This document shows positions 43,986 to 51,847 of a DNA stretch of 64,000 bases, piece by piece. Numbering within the stretch: position 1 is the stretch's first letter; each line of letters opens with the position of its first letter. The stretch is from Planctomycetota bacterium (lineage in GTDB: Bacteria > Planctomycetota > UBA1135 > UBA2386): positions 62,001 through 126,000 of the forward strand of contig JADJPQ010000009.1 of NCBI GenBank assembly GCA_016713175.1, written 5' to 3'. A program made the translations under genes and the position numbers. Under the pieces are notes generated by a model. The model saw only the letters and a list, made by a program, of their open reading frames with translations, had not been told where the DNA came from and ran no database searches.

Positions 43986-44246
43986 ATGGCAAGATCCTTG
44001 AACTTGTCCCTGACCGATGAACTCCGCGCGTTCCTGGATGCGAACTGCGGGGACGGGACCCTGTTCGCAACGCCGAGCGAATACGTGCGCGCCTTGATTC
44101 GCGAGAAGAAGGACCGGCAGGAGGCGGCCGCGCTGCGGCGGGCGGTCATCGAAGGCTACGAAGACGTCCTGCACGGACGAACCGTTCTCTACCGAGGCAG
44201 CATCGAAGCGCTCCTCTCGGCACACCGGAAAAAGAAGCGCGCCTGA
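43986..44246 (+). CDS. ParD-like antitoxin of a type II toxin-antitoxin pair
   Basis: 86 residues. The N-terminal RHH motif is ARSLNLSLTDELRAFLDANC, then TPSEYVRALIREKKDRQEA. The C-terminal half (RRAVIEGYEDVLHGRTVLYR) would cover the toxin. ATG 43986 is chosen because it starts the RHH. Its stop overlaps the toxin start as TGATG, the usual tight coupling. ParD proteins repress their own operon and neutralise ParE. Confidence 0.87.
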   Translation: MARSLNLSLTDELRAFLDANCGDGTLFATPSEYVRALIREKKDRQEAAALRRAVIEGYEDVLHGRTVLYRGSIEALLSAHRKKKRA

Positions 44247-44629
44247 TGGCAACGATCCACGTCACCCGCCGGGCGCTCGACGACATTGCGGCAATCCACG
44301 CCTACTCTCAGCGGCAATGGGGGAAACGGACCGCCGCCGGGTACCTCGCCGGCTTCGATGCCGCGCTGCAGCGAATCGCGGCAAAGCCACGACTGCTTCG
44401 CCCGTGGACCCGCGGCGGCGGACTGGCCACCCATGGCATCCAGAAGCACCTGCTGATCGCGGAGGTCGTCGGCGACCGGATCTTCGTCCTCGCGGTCTGG
44501 CACGGTTCGACGGACGTGACGCTGCGGCTCACCGAGCTGGAACCCCAACTGCTGTGGGAGGCTCGCCTGCTGCGGTCCAGGATCCTCGAGTCGGCGGCGT
44601 CCAAGATCCGTCACGGCGACCTGGCTTGA
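44246..44629 (+). CDS. ParE/RelE-superfamily toxin
   Basis: 127 residues. The pattern IHVTRRALDDIAAIHAYSQR, AGYLAGFDAALQRIAAKPRL, and IAEVVGDRIFVLAVWHGSTD is that of the ParE/RelE fold. ParE members poison DNA gyrase; RelE members cleave mRNA. The conserved C-terminal strand (RIFVLAVWHG) is present. It overlaps the antitoxin gene by one base. The chain is somewhat longer than the usual 95-100 residues because of a C-terminal extension. Confidence 0.85.
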   Translation: MATIHVTRRALDDIAAIHAYSQRQWGKRTAAGYLAGFDAALQRIAAKPRLLRPWTRGGGLATHGIQKHLLIAEVVGDRIFVLAVWHGSTDVTLRLTELEPQLLWEARLLRSRILESAASKIRHGDLA

Positions 44630-45003
44630 CGCAGCCGCAGCACCCGGACGGTCAGCACGAACACCATGATCGCCCCGATGCCGACGAGGTTCTCCAGAAG
44701 ACTCGGCGGGAAGATCAGCACGTAGCCGGCATCCTTGACCAGCGCCGCGAAGCTCGACACGCAGAACGGCATCAGGAACAGCCGGAACACCTGCCAGCGC
44801 GACAGCGCCGTGGAGCCGCGACTCGACGCGCGCACACTCAGCAGCAGCGCCGCGCCGATGATCGCCGACAACCCGAGCGACGTGAACCACAACCGCGGAC
44901 TCGGATCGAAGCGCAGCGCGACGTGGACCAGATACCAGATCGCGTAGCACCACAGCACCGTTCGCGCCGTGTCGAGGCCGGCGAAGTAGCGGACGACGTT
45001 CAT
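44611..45003 (-). CDS. Small membrane protein in a two-component operon (130 aa)
   Basis: About four membrane helices: VLWCYAIWYLVHVALRF, WFTSLGLSAIIGAALLLSV, WQVFRLFLMPFCVSSFAAL, and LENLVGIGAIMVFVLTVRVL. No family is recognised. Its ATG overlaps the stop of the response-regulator gene as ATGA, so it belongs to the same operon and may be an accessory or a target of that signalling pair. Its 3' end overlaps the ParE-like gene by 19 bases on the other strand. Confidence 0.7.
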   Translation of the reverse strand: MNVVRYFAGLDTARTVLWCYAIWYLVHVALRFDPSPRLWFTSLGLSAIIGAALLLSVRASSRGSTALSRWQVFRLFLMPFCVSSFAALVKDAGYVLIFPPSLLENLVGIGAIMVFVLTVRVLRLRQARSP

Positions 45004-45692
45004 GCTTCCGCCACGAGCCGATAGCCGACGCCGTGCACCGTCAGCAGGAACCGCGGCTGCTTCGGATCGGCTTCGAGCTTCTGCCGCAGATTGAGCACGT
45101 GCGTGTCGATCGTCCGGTCGCCGACGAACTGATCGCCGCCCCAGACCTCGGTCAGGAACCGCGCCCGCGACACCGCTTTGCCGAGTTCTTGCCGCAGCAA
45201 AGCCAGCATTGCCGCCTCCTTCGGCGACAGCGCATGCACGGTGCCGGCGCGCACGAGCTGGAACGCATCGAGGTCGACGCGGGCATCCCCGAGCAGGAAC
45301 TGCCGCACCGCCGCCGCCTGCGGCCGTTCGACCCGGCGCAGCAGTGCCTTGACCCGTGCCAGCAGCTCGCGCAGCGAGAAGGGCTTCGGCACGTAGTCGT
45401 CGGCCCCGAGATCGAGCCCGAGCACCTTGTCGCTCTCGTCGCCGCGCGCGGTCAGCAACAACACCGGCGTGCGCGTATCGCGTTGTCGCAGCTCTCGCAG
45501 CAGTTCCAGGCCACTGGGCCCCGGCAGCATCACATCGAGGATCACCAGATCGAACACACCGCCGCGCAGCGCCGCCCGCGCCTCGTGGCCATCGGCGGCG
45601 ACCACGACCTCGTGCGCCTCGCCAGTGAGCGCATCGCGCAACGCCGTGCGCAGCGTCCGATCGTCTTCGACCAGCAGGATGCGGAACGTCAT
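45000..45692 (-). CDS. Response regulator, OmpR/PhoB family
   Basis: 230 residues. The receiver begins ILLVEDDRTLRTALRDAL with the phosphoacceptor in LVILDVMLPGPSGLELL, TA in LLLTARGDE, and KPF in YVPKPFSLRELL. The C-terminal winged helix (LSPKEAAMLALLRQELGK, RARFLTEVWGGDQFVG, RTIDTHVLNLRQKLE) is of OmpR type. It overlaps the histidine kinase stop and the membrane-protein start as ATGA on both sides, forming a tight three-gene operon. It should bind DNA as a dimer after phosphorylation. Confidence 0.94.
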   Translation of the reverse strand: MTFRILLVEDDRTLRTALRDALTGEAHEVVVAADGHEARAALRGGVFDLVILDVMLPGPSGLELLRELRQRDTRTPVLLLTARGDESDKVLGLDLGADDYVPKPFSLRELLARVKALLRRVERPQAAAVRQFLLGDARVDLDAFQLVRAGTVHALSPKEAAMLALLRQELGKAVSRARFLTEVWGGDQFVGDRTIDTHVLNLRQKLEADPKQPRFLLTVHGVGYRLVAEA

Positions 45693-47506
45693 GACTTGTC
45701 GGGCAACGTGAACACGAACTCGGCGCCGGCGCCACCGTCGGCCGGAGCCTGGCAGACCAGCGTGCCACCATGCCGCTGCACCAGCAGTCGCGCCAGATGC
45801 AGACCGATGCCGACACCGGGGATCGCACCGCTCTGGTGCCGTTCGCCGCGGACGAAGCGACCGAAGATGCGTTCGCGCTCGTCGGCAGGCACGCCGGGTC
45901 CGAAATCGCGCACCGTCAACGTCGTCGTGGCGTTCGTCCGCGCATGGGTGATGTCGAGCCGACCGCCGGCGGCCGCGTACTTCTGTGCATTGTCGAGCAC
46001 GTTGCGCAGCGCCTGCGCGAACGGTCCGCGGTCGATGGTGACCGGCATCGGCTCGTCGACGGCCGCCATCTGCACCACCAACCCATCGCGGGCAGCCAGC
46101 GGCGCGAACAGCGCCACGGAGTCGGCAACCACCTCGCGCAGGTCGACGACTCGCAGGTCGAGCGGCCGTTCGCCGCGCTCGGTGCGCCCGAGGTCGAGCA
46201 CGTTCTCGATCAACATCGCCAGCCGACCGGTCTCGCCCGCCAGCATCGCGTAGTAATCGACCTCGCGACCACGCGCGCGGCCCTCGGCCAGCATCTCGGC
46301 GAGCAACCGGATCGACGCCAGCGGCGTCTTCAGTTCGTGAGTGACCGTGGTCAGGAACTCGCTCTGCCGCCGGGCCGCTTCGGCTTCGCGCCGCGCAGCC
46401 CGGAACTGGAGCAGCAGCAGCGCCACGAACGCAAGCACCAGCGCGATCGTCACCGCCGCGAGCAGCGGCGGCGCACTCGTCACCGAGTCTGCGGCCAGTG
46501 GCAGTGACAGCAGTCCCGGCACCGGCGTCGGTTCCGTCACGTTCGCCGGCCACGACCAGGTCGGTTCCGGCGCCAGCAGCCATGGCCACGTCGGCAGGTC
46601 GCCCGCGAATGCCGCCGCATGCACGATCCGCACGAACTCGGCGACCGGCAGCACCGCCGCTCGATCCGGGTCCCCGTCGCGTCCCGGCAACCACCACAGG
46701 CACTCGCCCGCGGTCGGCAGCGCGAACACACCGGCGGCTGCGGGCAGCCGCGGCAGCCAGCCGCGCGCAGCGCGCAGATGCTGTCGCCGCAACGCCGCGG
46801 CAGCCGCACGCTGCTGCAGTTCGGATCCGCGTTGGCCGGTGCGCCAGAGCGGTGGCAACGACGCGACCGATTCTTCATGCAGCCAGCCCGCGGCCGGTTC
46901 GAGCCACGAAGGCCAGGTCGTGTCCGACTGCAGGCGCAACGCCGAAAGCGCCGCAGCCTGGACGTCATGGCGCGCAAAGTCGGCGCCGGTCAGATCCGCA
47001 ATCGCAGCGTGCAAGTCCTTGGTCCACGGCCCGGCCGTCGCGGCGCCCGCCCGCTTGCCGTGCCACGCCGCCGCCGCCAGCGCATGCACGCGATCGCACG
47101 GCAGCAGTGTGCCGGCCAGCAATGCGGCGTATTCCTGTTCGACCGCGGCCACACCACCGGTGCCGAACTCGGCGCGCGCCGCCCGATCGAGCCGATCCTG
47201 CACCACCACATCGATCCGGTGCGACGCCGGCACCGGATCCAGCCAGCCGATGCCCGCATCGATCACCGGTTCGCGGGACACCACGTCAAAGCGGGCGGCT
47301 GCGCGCACGCGCAAGAACACGGCCGGACTGTCGCCCGCCTGCCGCAGCAGCCGTTCGGCAACCGTGCGCGAGCGTTCGACCTCCAGTTCGCGGACCCCGC
47401 GTTCGAGATCGATCCCGCGCCAGAGCTGGAACAGGACCAGCCCGGTCGCCGCCATGCCAAGCCATGGCAGCAGCGACAGCAGGTTCCAGCGACGCCGAGG
47501 CTCCAC
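45689..47506 (-). CDS. Membrane sensor histidine kinase
   Basis: 605 residues. Two membrane helices, LSLLPWLGMAATGLVLFQLW near the start and LLAAVTIALVLAFVALLLL near 345-365, enclose a roughly 310-residue extracytoplasmic sensor that I do not recognise. The kinase core has the H box in VTHELKTPLASIRLL, N box (LDNAQKYAA), G1 (VRDFGPGVP), F and G2 (GVGIGLHLARLL). It is first in an operon with an OmpR-type regulator and a small membrane protein, overlapping by ATGA. It is divergent from the peptide/MNIO operon (134 bases between starts). Confidence 0.93.
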   Translation of the reverse strand: MEPRRRWNLLSLLPWLGMAATGLVLFQLWRGIDLERGVRELEVERSRTVAERLLRQAGDSPAVFLRVRAAARFDVVSREPVIDAGIGWLDPVPASHRIDVVVQDRLDRAARAEFGTGGVAAVEQEYAALLAGTLLPCDRVHALAAAAWHGKRAGAATAGPWTKDLHAAIADLTGADFARHDVQAAALSALRLQSDTTWPSWLEPAAGWLHEESVASLPPLWRTGQRGSELQQRAAAAALRRQHLRAARGWLPRLPAAAGVFALPTAGECLWWLPGRDGDPDRAAVLPVAEFVRIVHAAAFAGDLPTWPWLLAPEPTWSWPANVTEPTPVPGLLSLPLAADSVTSAPPLLAAVTIALVLAFVALLLLQFRAARREAEAARRQSEFLTTVTHELKTPLASIRLLAEMLAEGRARGREVDYYAMLAGETGRLAMLIENVLDLGRTERGERPLDLRVVDLREVVADSVALFAPLAARDGLVVQMAAVDEPMPVTIDRGPFAQALRNVLDNAQKYAAAGGRLDITHARTNATTTLTVRDFGPGVPADERERIFGRFVRGERHQSGAIPGVGIGLHLARLLVQRHGGTLVCQAPADGGAGAEFVFTLPDKS

Positions 47507-47640
47507 GCTGCGACGATAGGCGCGCCGCGGCGGAGCATGTCAAGAAACGGTCAGCCCATGTCGCAGAACCGGCGTTCTCGCGTTCTGGCTCTTTGGCGGG
47601 TTCGAGAGACCCGCCTGCCCCGATGCCAAGGAGAACTCCG

Positions 47641-47862
47641 ATGCCAAGCAAGCTCGACATCAGCAATCGCACCGTCCAAGTCTCGGTTCCACAGGCCATC
47701 GCGTTCGACGCCAAGAAGATGACCAAGGTGACCGCAGCCGTGCTCAGGAAGCTCGGTTGCCCGGGTTGCCACAGCGGCTTCGACATCCGCTTCATCCAGG
47801 AACTGGACTTCGTCGTCGACCCAAGGACCCTCGACGTCGCCGGTCGCGCCGGTATCCGCTGA
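47641..47862 (+). CDS. 73-residue peptide with CPGCH motif, candidate modified-peptide precursor for the MNIO enzyme
   Basis: The frame starts MPSKLDISNRTVQVSVPQ and has a basic helix (KKMTKVTAAVLRKLG) that ends in C40-P-G-C43-H44-SGFDIRF. ATG 47641 has an excellent AAGGAG site with 7-base spacing; an in-frame ATG six codons upstream is less well placed. There is no signal peptide, so the CxxCH is not a standard exported heme-c site. The MNIO/DUF692 gene begins 36 bases after the stop, which fits a leader-plus-core substrate pair: MNIO enzymes modify cysteines. That role is inference. Alternatively it is a small metal-binding protein or a separate partner protein. Confidence 0.75.
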   Translation: MPSKLDISNRTVQVSVPQAIAFDAKKMTKVTAAVLRKLGCPGCHSGFDIRFIQELDFVVDPRTLDVAGRAGIR

Positions 47863-47898
47863 GCGACTCGCACTGAGGCGCTGTCCAGACCGGCCACC

Positions 47899-49263
47899 AT
47901 GCTGCCGCACCTGCCCGAACTCGGCATCGGCATCGTCTGGTGGCCGGGCCTCGAGTCGATCACCGCGGAACCGGGCCTGATCGACGTCGTCGAGATCGAG
48001 CCGCAGGCGTTCTTCCTGGAGACGCACCCGCGTGGTCGCGTGCTGTGTCCAGAAGCGGTCGTCGACGAATTGCGCGGCCTGCCGCACCGCAAGCTATTGC
48101 ACGGCGTCGGCACGCCGATCGGCAGCCCCCGCGACCTCGATCCACGGCAACTGCCGCTGCTTCGACACCTGCGCCAGACCTTGCAGCCGGCATGGTGCAG
48201 CGAGCATCTCGCGTTCCAGCGCGCGGACACGCCACTGGGGCGAAGCCACGCCGGGTTCTTCCTGCCACCGCGACAAAGCGACGCGGGCGTCACCCGCGCC
48301 GCCACGGCCGTCACGACGCTACGCGCGGCGCTCGACGCGCCACTGCTGATCGAAACCGGCACCAACTACCTGCGCCAGCGCCAGGATGAACTGCCCGATG
48401 GCGAGTTCGTTGCCAGGATCGCCGACACCGCCGACTGCGGCATCCTGCTCGACCTGCACAACGCCTGGACCAACGAACGCAACGGTCGCCAGCCGGTCCG
48501 GGAATTCGTCGCGTCCTTGCCGGCGGAGCGCGTGGTCGAGATCCACGTCGCCGGCGGTTTCGAACTCGACGGCTTCTGGCTCGATGCGCATTCCGGCAAC
48601 GTGCCGCCCCCGGTCTTCGACCTGCTTGCCGAGCTGCTGCCGGCGCTGCCGGCAGTCGCCGCCCTGGTGTTCGAGATCCTGCCCGACCACATCCAGCGGC
48701 TCGGAGTGAACCACATCGCTGCACAACTGCACCGGCTGCGCGAGATCTGGGACGCCCGCACCCGACACGTTTGGCCGACTCCGTCCCGGCCCCCGGCCGT
48801 GCCGTTCGCCGCGCTCGAGCAGGGGCCATCGCCGATCGAGTGGGAAGACACGCTCGCCAGTCTGGTGCTCGGCCAGGACCAGGACAGTCTGCTGGCCCAC
48901 GAACTCGCCGCCGATCCAGGCCTGCCGCTGCTCCGCCGTCTGGTGGACGAGTTCCGCGCCGGCGCCGTTGCCGCCACACTGCCAAGGACCATCCGACTGC
49001 TCGCGCGACAGCACGGCGAACACCATGTCCGAGCGCTGCTGCTGGAGCATGCCAGCGTACGCGGCCCGGAACCGTTCTCGCGCACCGAGGCTCTGCAGTT
49101 CGCAAGGACGCTCCGCAGCTGGCTGGTCAACGATGCCCCCACTTTGGCTGTCCTCGACCGCGAGGTCGCGCAACAGCACCGCTGGCTCCGCTCGGTAGCG
49201 CCGGAGCTAGACTCCGCGCCATGGCCGATGCGGAAGACCTCCTCGGACTCCTGCTGCGAGTGA
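47899..49263 (+). CDS. DUF692/MNIO-family multinuclear iron enzyme with extra C-terminal domain
   Basis: 454 residues. Residues 1-290 form a TIM-barrel of the DUF692 family (MNIO, multinuclear non-heme iron oxidative enzymes, which modify cysteines in peptide natural products such as methanobactin). The candidate metal ligands are H68 (LLHGVGTPIGS), E102/H103 (CSEHLAF), E152 (IETGTNYL), D185 (LLDLHNAW), H216 (EIHVAGGF), D229/H231 (LDAHSG), and E259 (FEILPDH). The usual DxNN is DLHN here. The roughly 165 residues after position 290 are an extra helical domain not found in short members. It is the middle gene of an operon with the CPGCH peptide and a GGCT-like gene. Confidence 0.82.
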   Translation: MLPHLPELGIGIVWWPGLESITAEPGLIDVVEIEPQAFFLETHPRGRVLCPEAVVDELRGLPHRKLLHGVGTPIGSPRDLDPRQLPLLRHLRQTLQPAWCSEHLAFQRADTPLGRSHAGFFLPPRQSDAGVTRAATAVTTLRAALDAPLLIETGTNYLRQRQDELPDGEFVARIADTADCGILLDLHNAWTNERNGRQPVREFVASLPAERVVEIHVAGGFELDGFWLDAHSGNVPPPVFDLLAELLPALPAVAALVFEILPDHIQRLGVNHIAAQLHRLREIWDARTRHVWPTPSRPPAVPFAALEQGPSPIEWEDTLASLVLGQDQDSLLAHELAADPGLPLLRRLVDEFRAGAVAATLPRTIRLLARQHGEHHVRALLLEHASVRGPEPFSRTEALQFARTLRSWLVNDAPTLAVLDREVAQQHRWLRSVAPELDSAPWPMRKTSSDSCCE

Positions 49264-49658
49264 ACGTGCTGCGGCACGGCCCGCGATCGGCGGCGGCAAC
49301 GGCGTGGTTGACGGACACCGAAGCCCGACTCGCGCGCGATCACCACACCGACCACCATCTGCTGGTGTACGGCAGCCTGGCACCGGGCGAATGCAACCAC
49401 CATCGCGTCGAGCCCTGGGGCGGCGTCTGGTCGTACGCCACCGTCCCCGGGACCATCGTACAGCGCCGCTGGAAGGAGTTCTCGTGGCAGCCCGATGGGC
49501 CACCGTTGCCGATGCGCCTGCTGACCACGCCGTCACCGATCGATTGGCGCGACCTCGACGAGTTCGAAGCCGACGAAGACTACCGGCGGATCATCGTGCT
49601 GGCCGCTACCGACCACGGCCCACTGCTGGGCAACGTCTACGAGGCGCCCCGCCGGTGA
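49221..49658 (+). CDS. Gamma-glutamylcyclotransferase-like (GGCT/AIG2 fold) protein
   Basis: 145 residues. The nucleotide-like loop YGSLAPGE near 50-57 and the later DEFEADEDYRR (candidate catalytic glutamate E116) match the GGCT family, which cleaves gamma-glutamyl groups to 5-oxoproline. It overlaps the end of the MNIO gene by 43 bases in another frame, so expression is coupled. Its role in peptide maturation or in handling gamma-glutamyl intermediates is inference. The gene has no signal peptide. Confidence 0.78.
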   Translation: MADAEDLLGLLLRVNVLRHGPRSAAATAWLTDTEARLARDHHTDHHLLVYGSLAPGECNHHRVEPWGGVWSYATVPGTIVQRRWKEFSWQPDGPPLPMRLLTTPSPIDWRDLDEFEADEDYRRIIVLAATDHGPLLGNVYEAPRR

Positions 49659-49661
49659 CGT

Positions 49662-51080
49662 TCAGCTGGACGAACGCGACGCCGACGACCCGCTCGCGCC
49701 CGGCATCGACAACACCGGCGTGCGCGAGCCGCGCAGCCCGATCGCCTGCCACGGATCCTCGATGTTGGCCGTCGGCCGCCGGTCGATCGCCGAACGCAAC
49801 AGCTGCGCCAGCAGCGAGGTCAGGGCCCGGCGGGTGAAGGCCTGCAGCCGCGCGCGCGGGCAGCCGGCAGGACGTTCGCCGCGCGCGTGCCGCTCGAGCA
49901 GGTTCTCGAGCGCGCGGCACAACGATGGCGCATCGGTCGCCGGCACGATCGTGCCGGCGCCGAGATGGCGCACCAGATCGGCGCCGTCACCGGGCGGCAG
50001 CGCGCCGAGCACGAACCGCTCGCTGGCCAACGCTTCGTACAGCTTGCCGGGCACCACCAGCGCCCGCTGGCCGACGGGCAGGCCGTGCAACGGCACGAAC
50101 ACCGCATCGGCCGATGCCAGCCCCGCGATCGAATCCTGGTGCGACACGTAGCCGTGCATCGTCAGCCCGTCGTTGACGCCGAGCCAATCGATCACTTCGC
50201 GATGCGTCGCATCGACGTTGCCGAACAGATGCACCGCCAGCCGCCGGTAGGTCGCCAGCGACTTCTGCTTCAGCAGCGACATCGCCGACAGCAGGTAGTA
50301 GCCGGTGCGACCGAGCGGCTCGATCTGCCGGTGGCGCCAACGGAACAACCGGTTGTGCGTGACGCCCGGCTGGTCGTTGACGGCATGGAACGTGCCCATG
50401 TGCACCAGCCGGAACCGGCCATCGTCGGGCAGGATCGACGCCGGCGTGCCGGCGAAGTCGTCTTCGTCGTAGCCGTTGGGAATCGTCACCACGCGGCCTT
50501 CGGGCACGCCCATCGCCACGTAGGCCCGCGCGGCCTCGGGCACGTTGGCGATCACGAAATCGGCATGGCGCAGCGCCCGCTTCATGTGCGCCAGATCGAA
50601 CCGGGCATGGAACCACGTCCGGTAGTTGCGCCAGCCATCGAGCGCCCACGGATCGCGCAGGTCGAGGATCCACGGCAGACCCAGTTCACGCTTCAGCCGC
50701 ATGCCGATCCGGTAACCGGCATACGGCGACAGCGTCGTGATCACGGCTTCCGGTTTCTGCGCATGCGCCATCGCCACGGCGCGTTCCGCGGCCGCCGCCG
50801 CCCATTCGTCCTCGTCGATGTAGAGCCGCAGCCGCCGCGCCAGGCGCTGGCGCAGCGTCGAACGCTCGGGCCGATCGACCCGTTCGACGTGCACCCGCGC
50901 GTCACCGAGCAAGGTCGGATCGTCGTACGGCGCGCTCTTGTCCTTGACGTCGGCGCCGGCACCGAGAACCACGGGCTCGAAGCCGAACTCGGGCAGATAC
51001 TTGCAGAACTTGGCGAAGCGCTGCGTGCCGGCGCCGCCCTTGGGCGGAAAGAAGTATGCGACGACCAGGACGCGCGTCAT
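49662..51080 (-). CDS. Glycosyltransferase of GT4 type
   Basis: 472 residues. The N-terminal Rossmann half starts TRVLVVAYFFPPKGGAGTQR, with a substrate-binding PYAGYRIGMRLKRELG part. A C-terminal half carries ASADAVFVPLHGLPVGQRA, KLYEALASERFVLGALPPGD, the E of the usual E-x7-E motif being the one in YEALASE. It transfers a sugar from a nucleotide donor, probably for surface polysaccharide. ATG 51080 overlaps the stop of the upstream glycosyltransferase as ATGA. It converges on the GGCT-like gene by a 3-base gap. Confidence 0.85.
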   Translation of the reverse strand: MTRVLVVAYFFPPKGGAGTQRFAKFCKYLPEFGFEPVVLGAGADVKDKSAPYDDPTLLGDARVHVERVDRPERSTLRQRLARRLRLYIDEDEWAAAAAERAVAMAHAQKPEAVITTLSPYAGYRIGMRLKRELGLPWILDLRDPWALDGWRNYRTWFHARFDLAHMKRALRHADFVIANVPEAARAYVAMGVPEGRVVTIPNGYDEDDFAGTPASILPDDGRFRLVHMGTFHAVNDQPGVTHNRLFRWRHRQIEPLGRTGYYLLSAMSLLKQKSLATYRRLAVHLFGNVDATHREVIDWLGVNDGLTMHGYVSHQDSIAGLASADAVFVPLHGLPVGQRALVVPGKLYEALASERFVLGALPPGDGADLVRHLGAGTIVPATDAPSLCRALENLLERHARGERPAGCPRARLQAFTRRALTSLLAQLLRSAIDRRPTANIEDPWQAIGLRGSRTPVLSMPGASGSSASRSSS

Positions 51081-51847
51081 GGGCCACCCTTCGACGCGCG
51101 TGCGGCGCGTTCGCACAGCGGATCCGGACAATCGCGATTGCGCGACAGCCGGTCCTGGCGCCGCACCCAACGGTGTTTCAACTTCAGGAAGAACCCGGCC
51201 TTGGCATCGTCCTGCAGCACCATTGTCGGCGTCGGCAGCACGTGACCGTACTGCTCGCCCCACTTGGCCAGCAGCCAGCGCGAGGCCAGTTCATAGGCGC
51301 CATCGACAACGCCGGTCGACACGTGCAAGGTCGGCGCATCGATCGCGAACGACCGCAGCCCGCGCGCCGCCGCCTGCAGGCAGATGTCGGCGCCGTAGCA
51401 GTGGAACCCCGGCGTGCCCGGATCGAAGCGCAGCCCGGTGCGCTTCCTGACCGCCAGCAGCAGTTCGTCGACCACGAGCACCTCGTGCGGCAGCGCCGGC
51501 CAATAGCAATGACCGTTGGGGTCGATGATGTGGCCGCGCAGCCGGCCGCCCTTCTCGGTGCCGACCAGGCCTAGGATCGCGGTGTCATCAGGCACCCGTT
51601 GCAGCTCGGCCAGGAACCGTTGCCACCAGCCCTGCGGGTAGAACACATCCTGGTGCACGCAGACGACCCACTCGGCGTCGACCTGATCGATGCCCCAGTT
51701 GAGTCCTTGGGCAGCGTTCCAGCCGCGCAGGTTCGGCTCGACCATGATCCACGGTGGCAACGGCTGCACCTGCGCCCGCAGCGAGGCCTGGCTCGCGGCG
51801 AACTGCTCGGGTTTGTTGACCAGGGAAACGAACGCTACGGACTGCAA
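51077..51847 (-). CDS. Glycosyltransferase family 2-like protein (StrF-type domain)
   Basis: 256 residues. The start reads VAFVSLVNKPEQFAASQASL, and the donor-site region is AAQGLNWGIDQVDAEWVVCV, then HQDVFYPQGWWQRFLAEL. HDxY-like and GFHCYGADICLQ segments follow, similar to Glyco_tranf_2_5/StrF domains. It should be cytoplasmic or membrane-associated and act with the adjacent GT4 enzyme. Its stop overlaps that gene as ATGA, and its start overlaps the RluA-type gene by 13 bases. Confidence 0.78.
   Translation of the reverse strand: MQSVAFVSLVNKPEQFAASQASLRAQVQPLPPWIMVEPNLRGWNAAQGLNWGIDQVDAEWVVCVHQDVFYPQGWWQRFLAELQRVPDDTAILGLVGTEKGGRLRGHIIDPNGHCYWPALPHEVLVVDELLLAVRKRTGLRFDPGTPGFHCYGADICLQAAARGLRSFAIDAPTLHVSTGVVDGAYELASRWLLAKWGEQYGHVLPTPTMVLQDDAKAGFFLKLKHRWVRRQDRLSRNRDCPDPLCERAARASKGGP

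Noticed and set aside
46341..47519. Long plus-strand ORF opposite the membrane sensor kinase
   Set aside because: The minus-strand kinase has all the boxes and membrane helices; the plus frame is a Ser/Arg-rich antisense product typical of high-GC genomes.
47755..47780. CPGCH as a heme-c attachment site of a cytochrome
   Set aside because: The protein has no export signal, and CxxCH heme attachment happens outside the cytoplasm. The adjacent MNIO gene suggests a different use of the cysteines.
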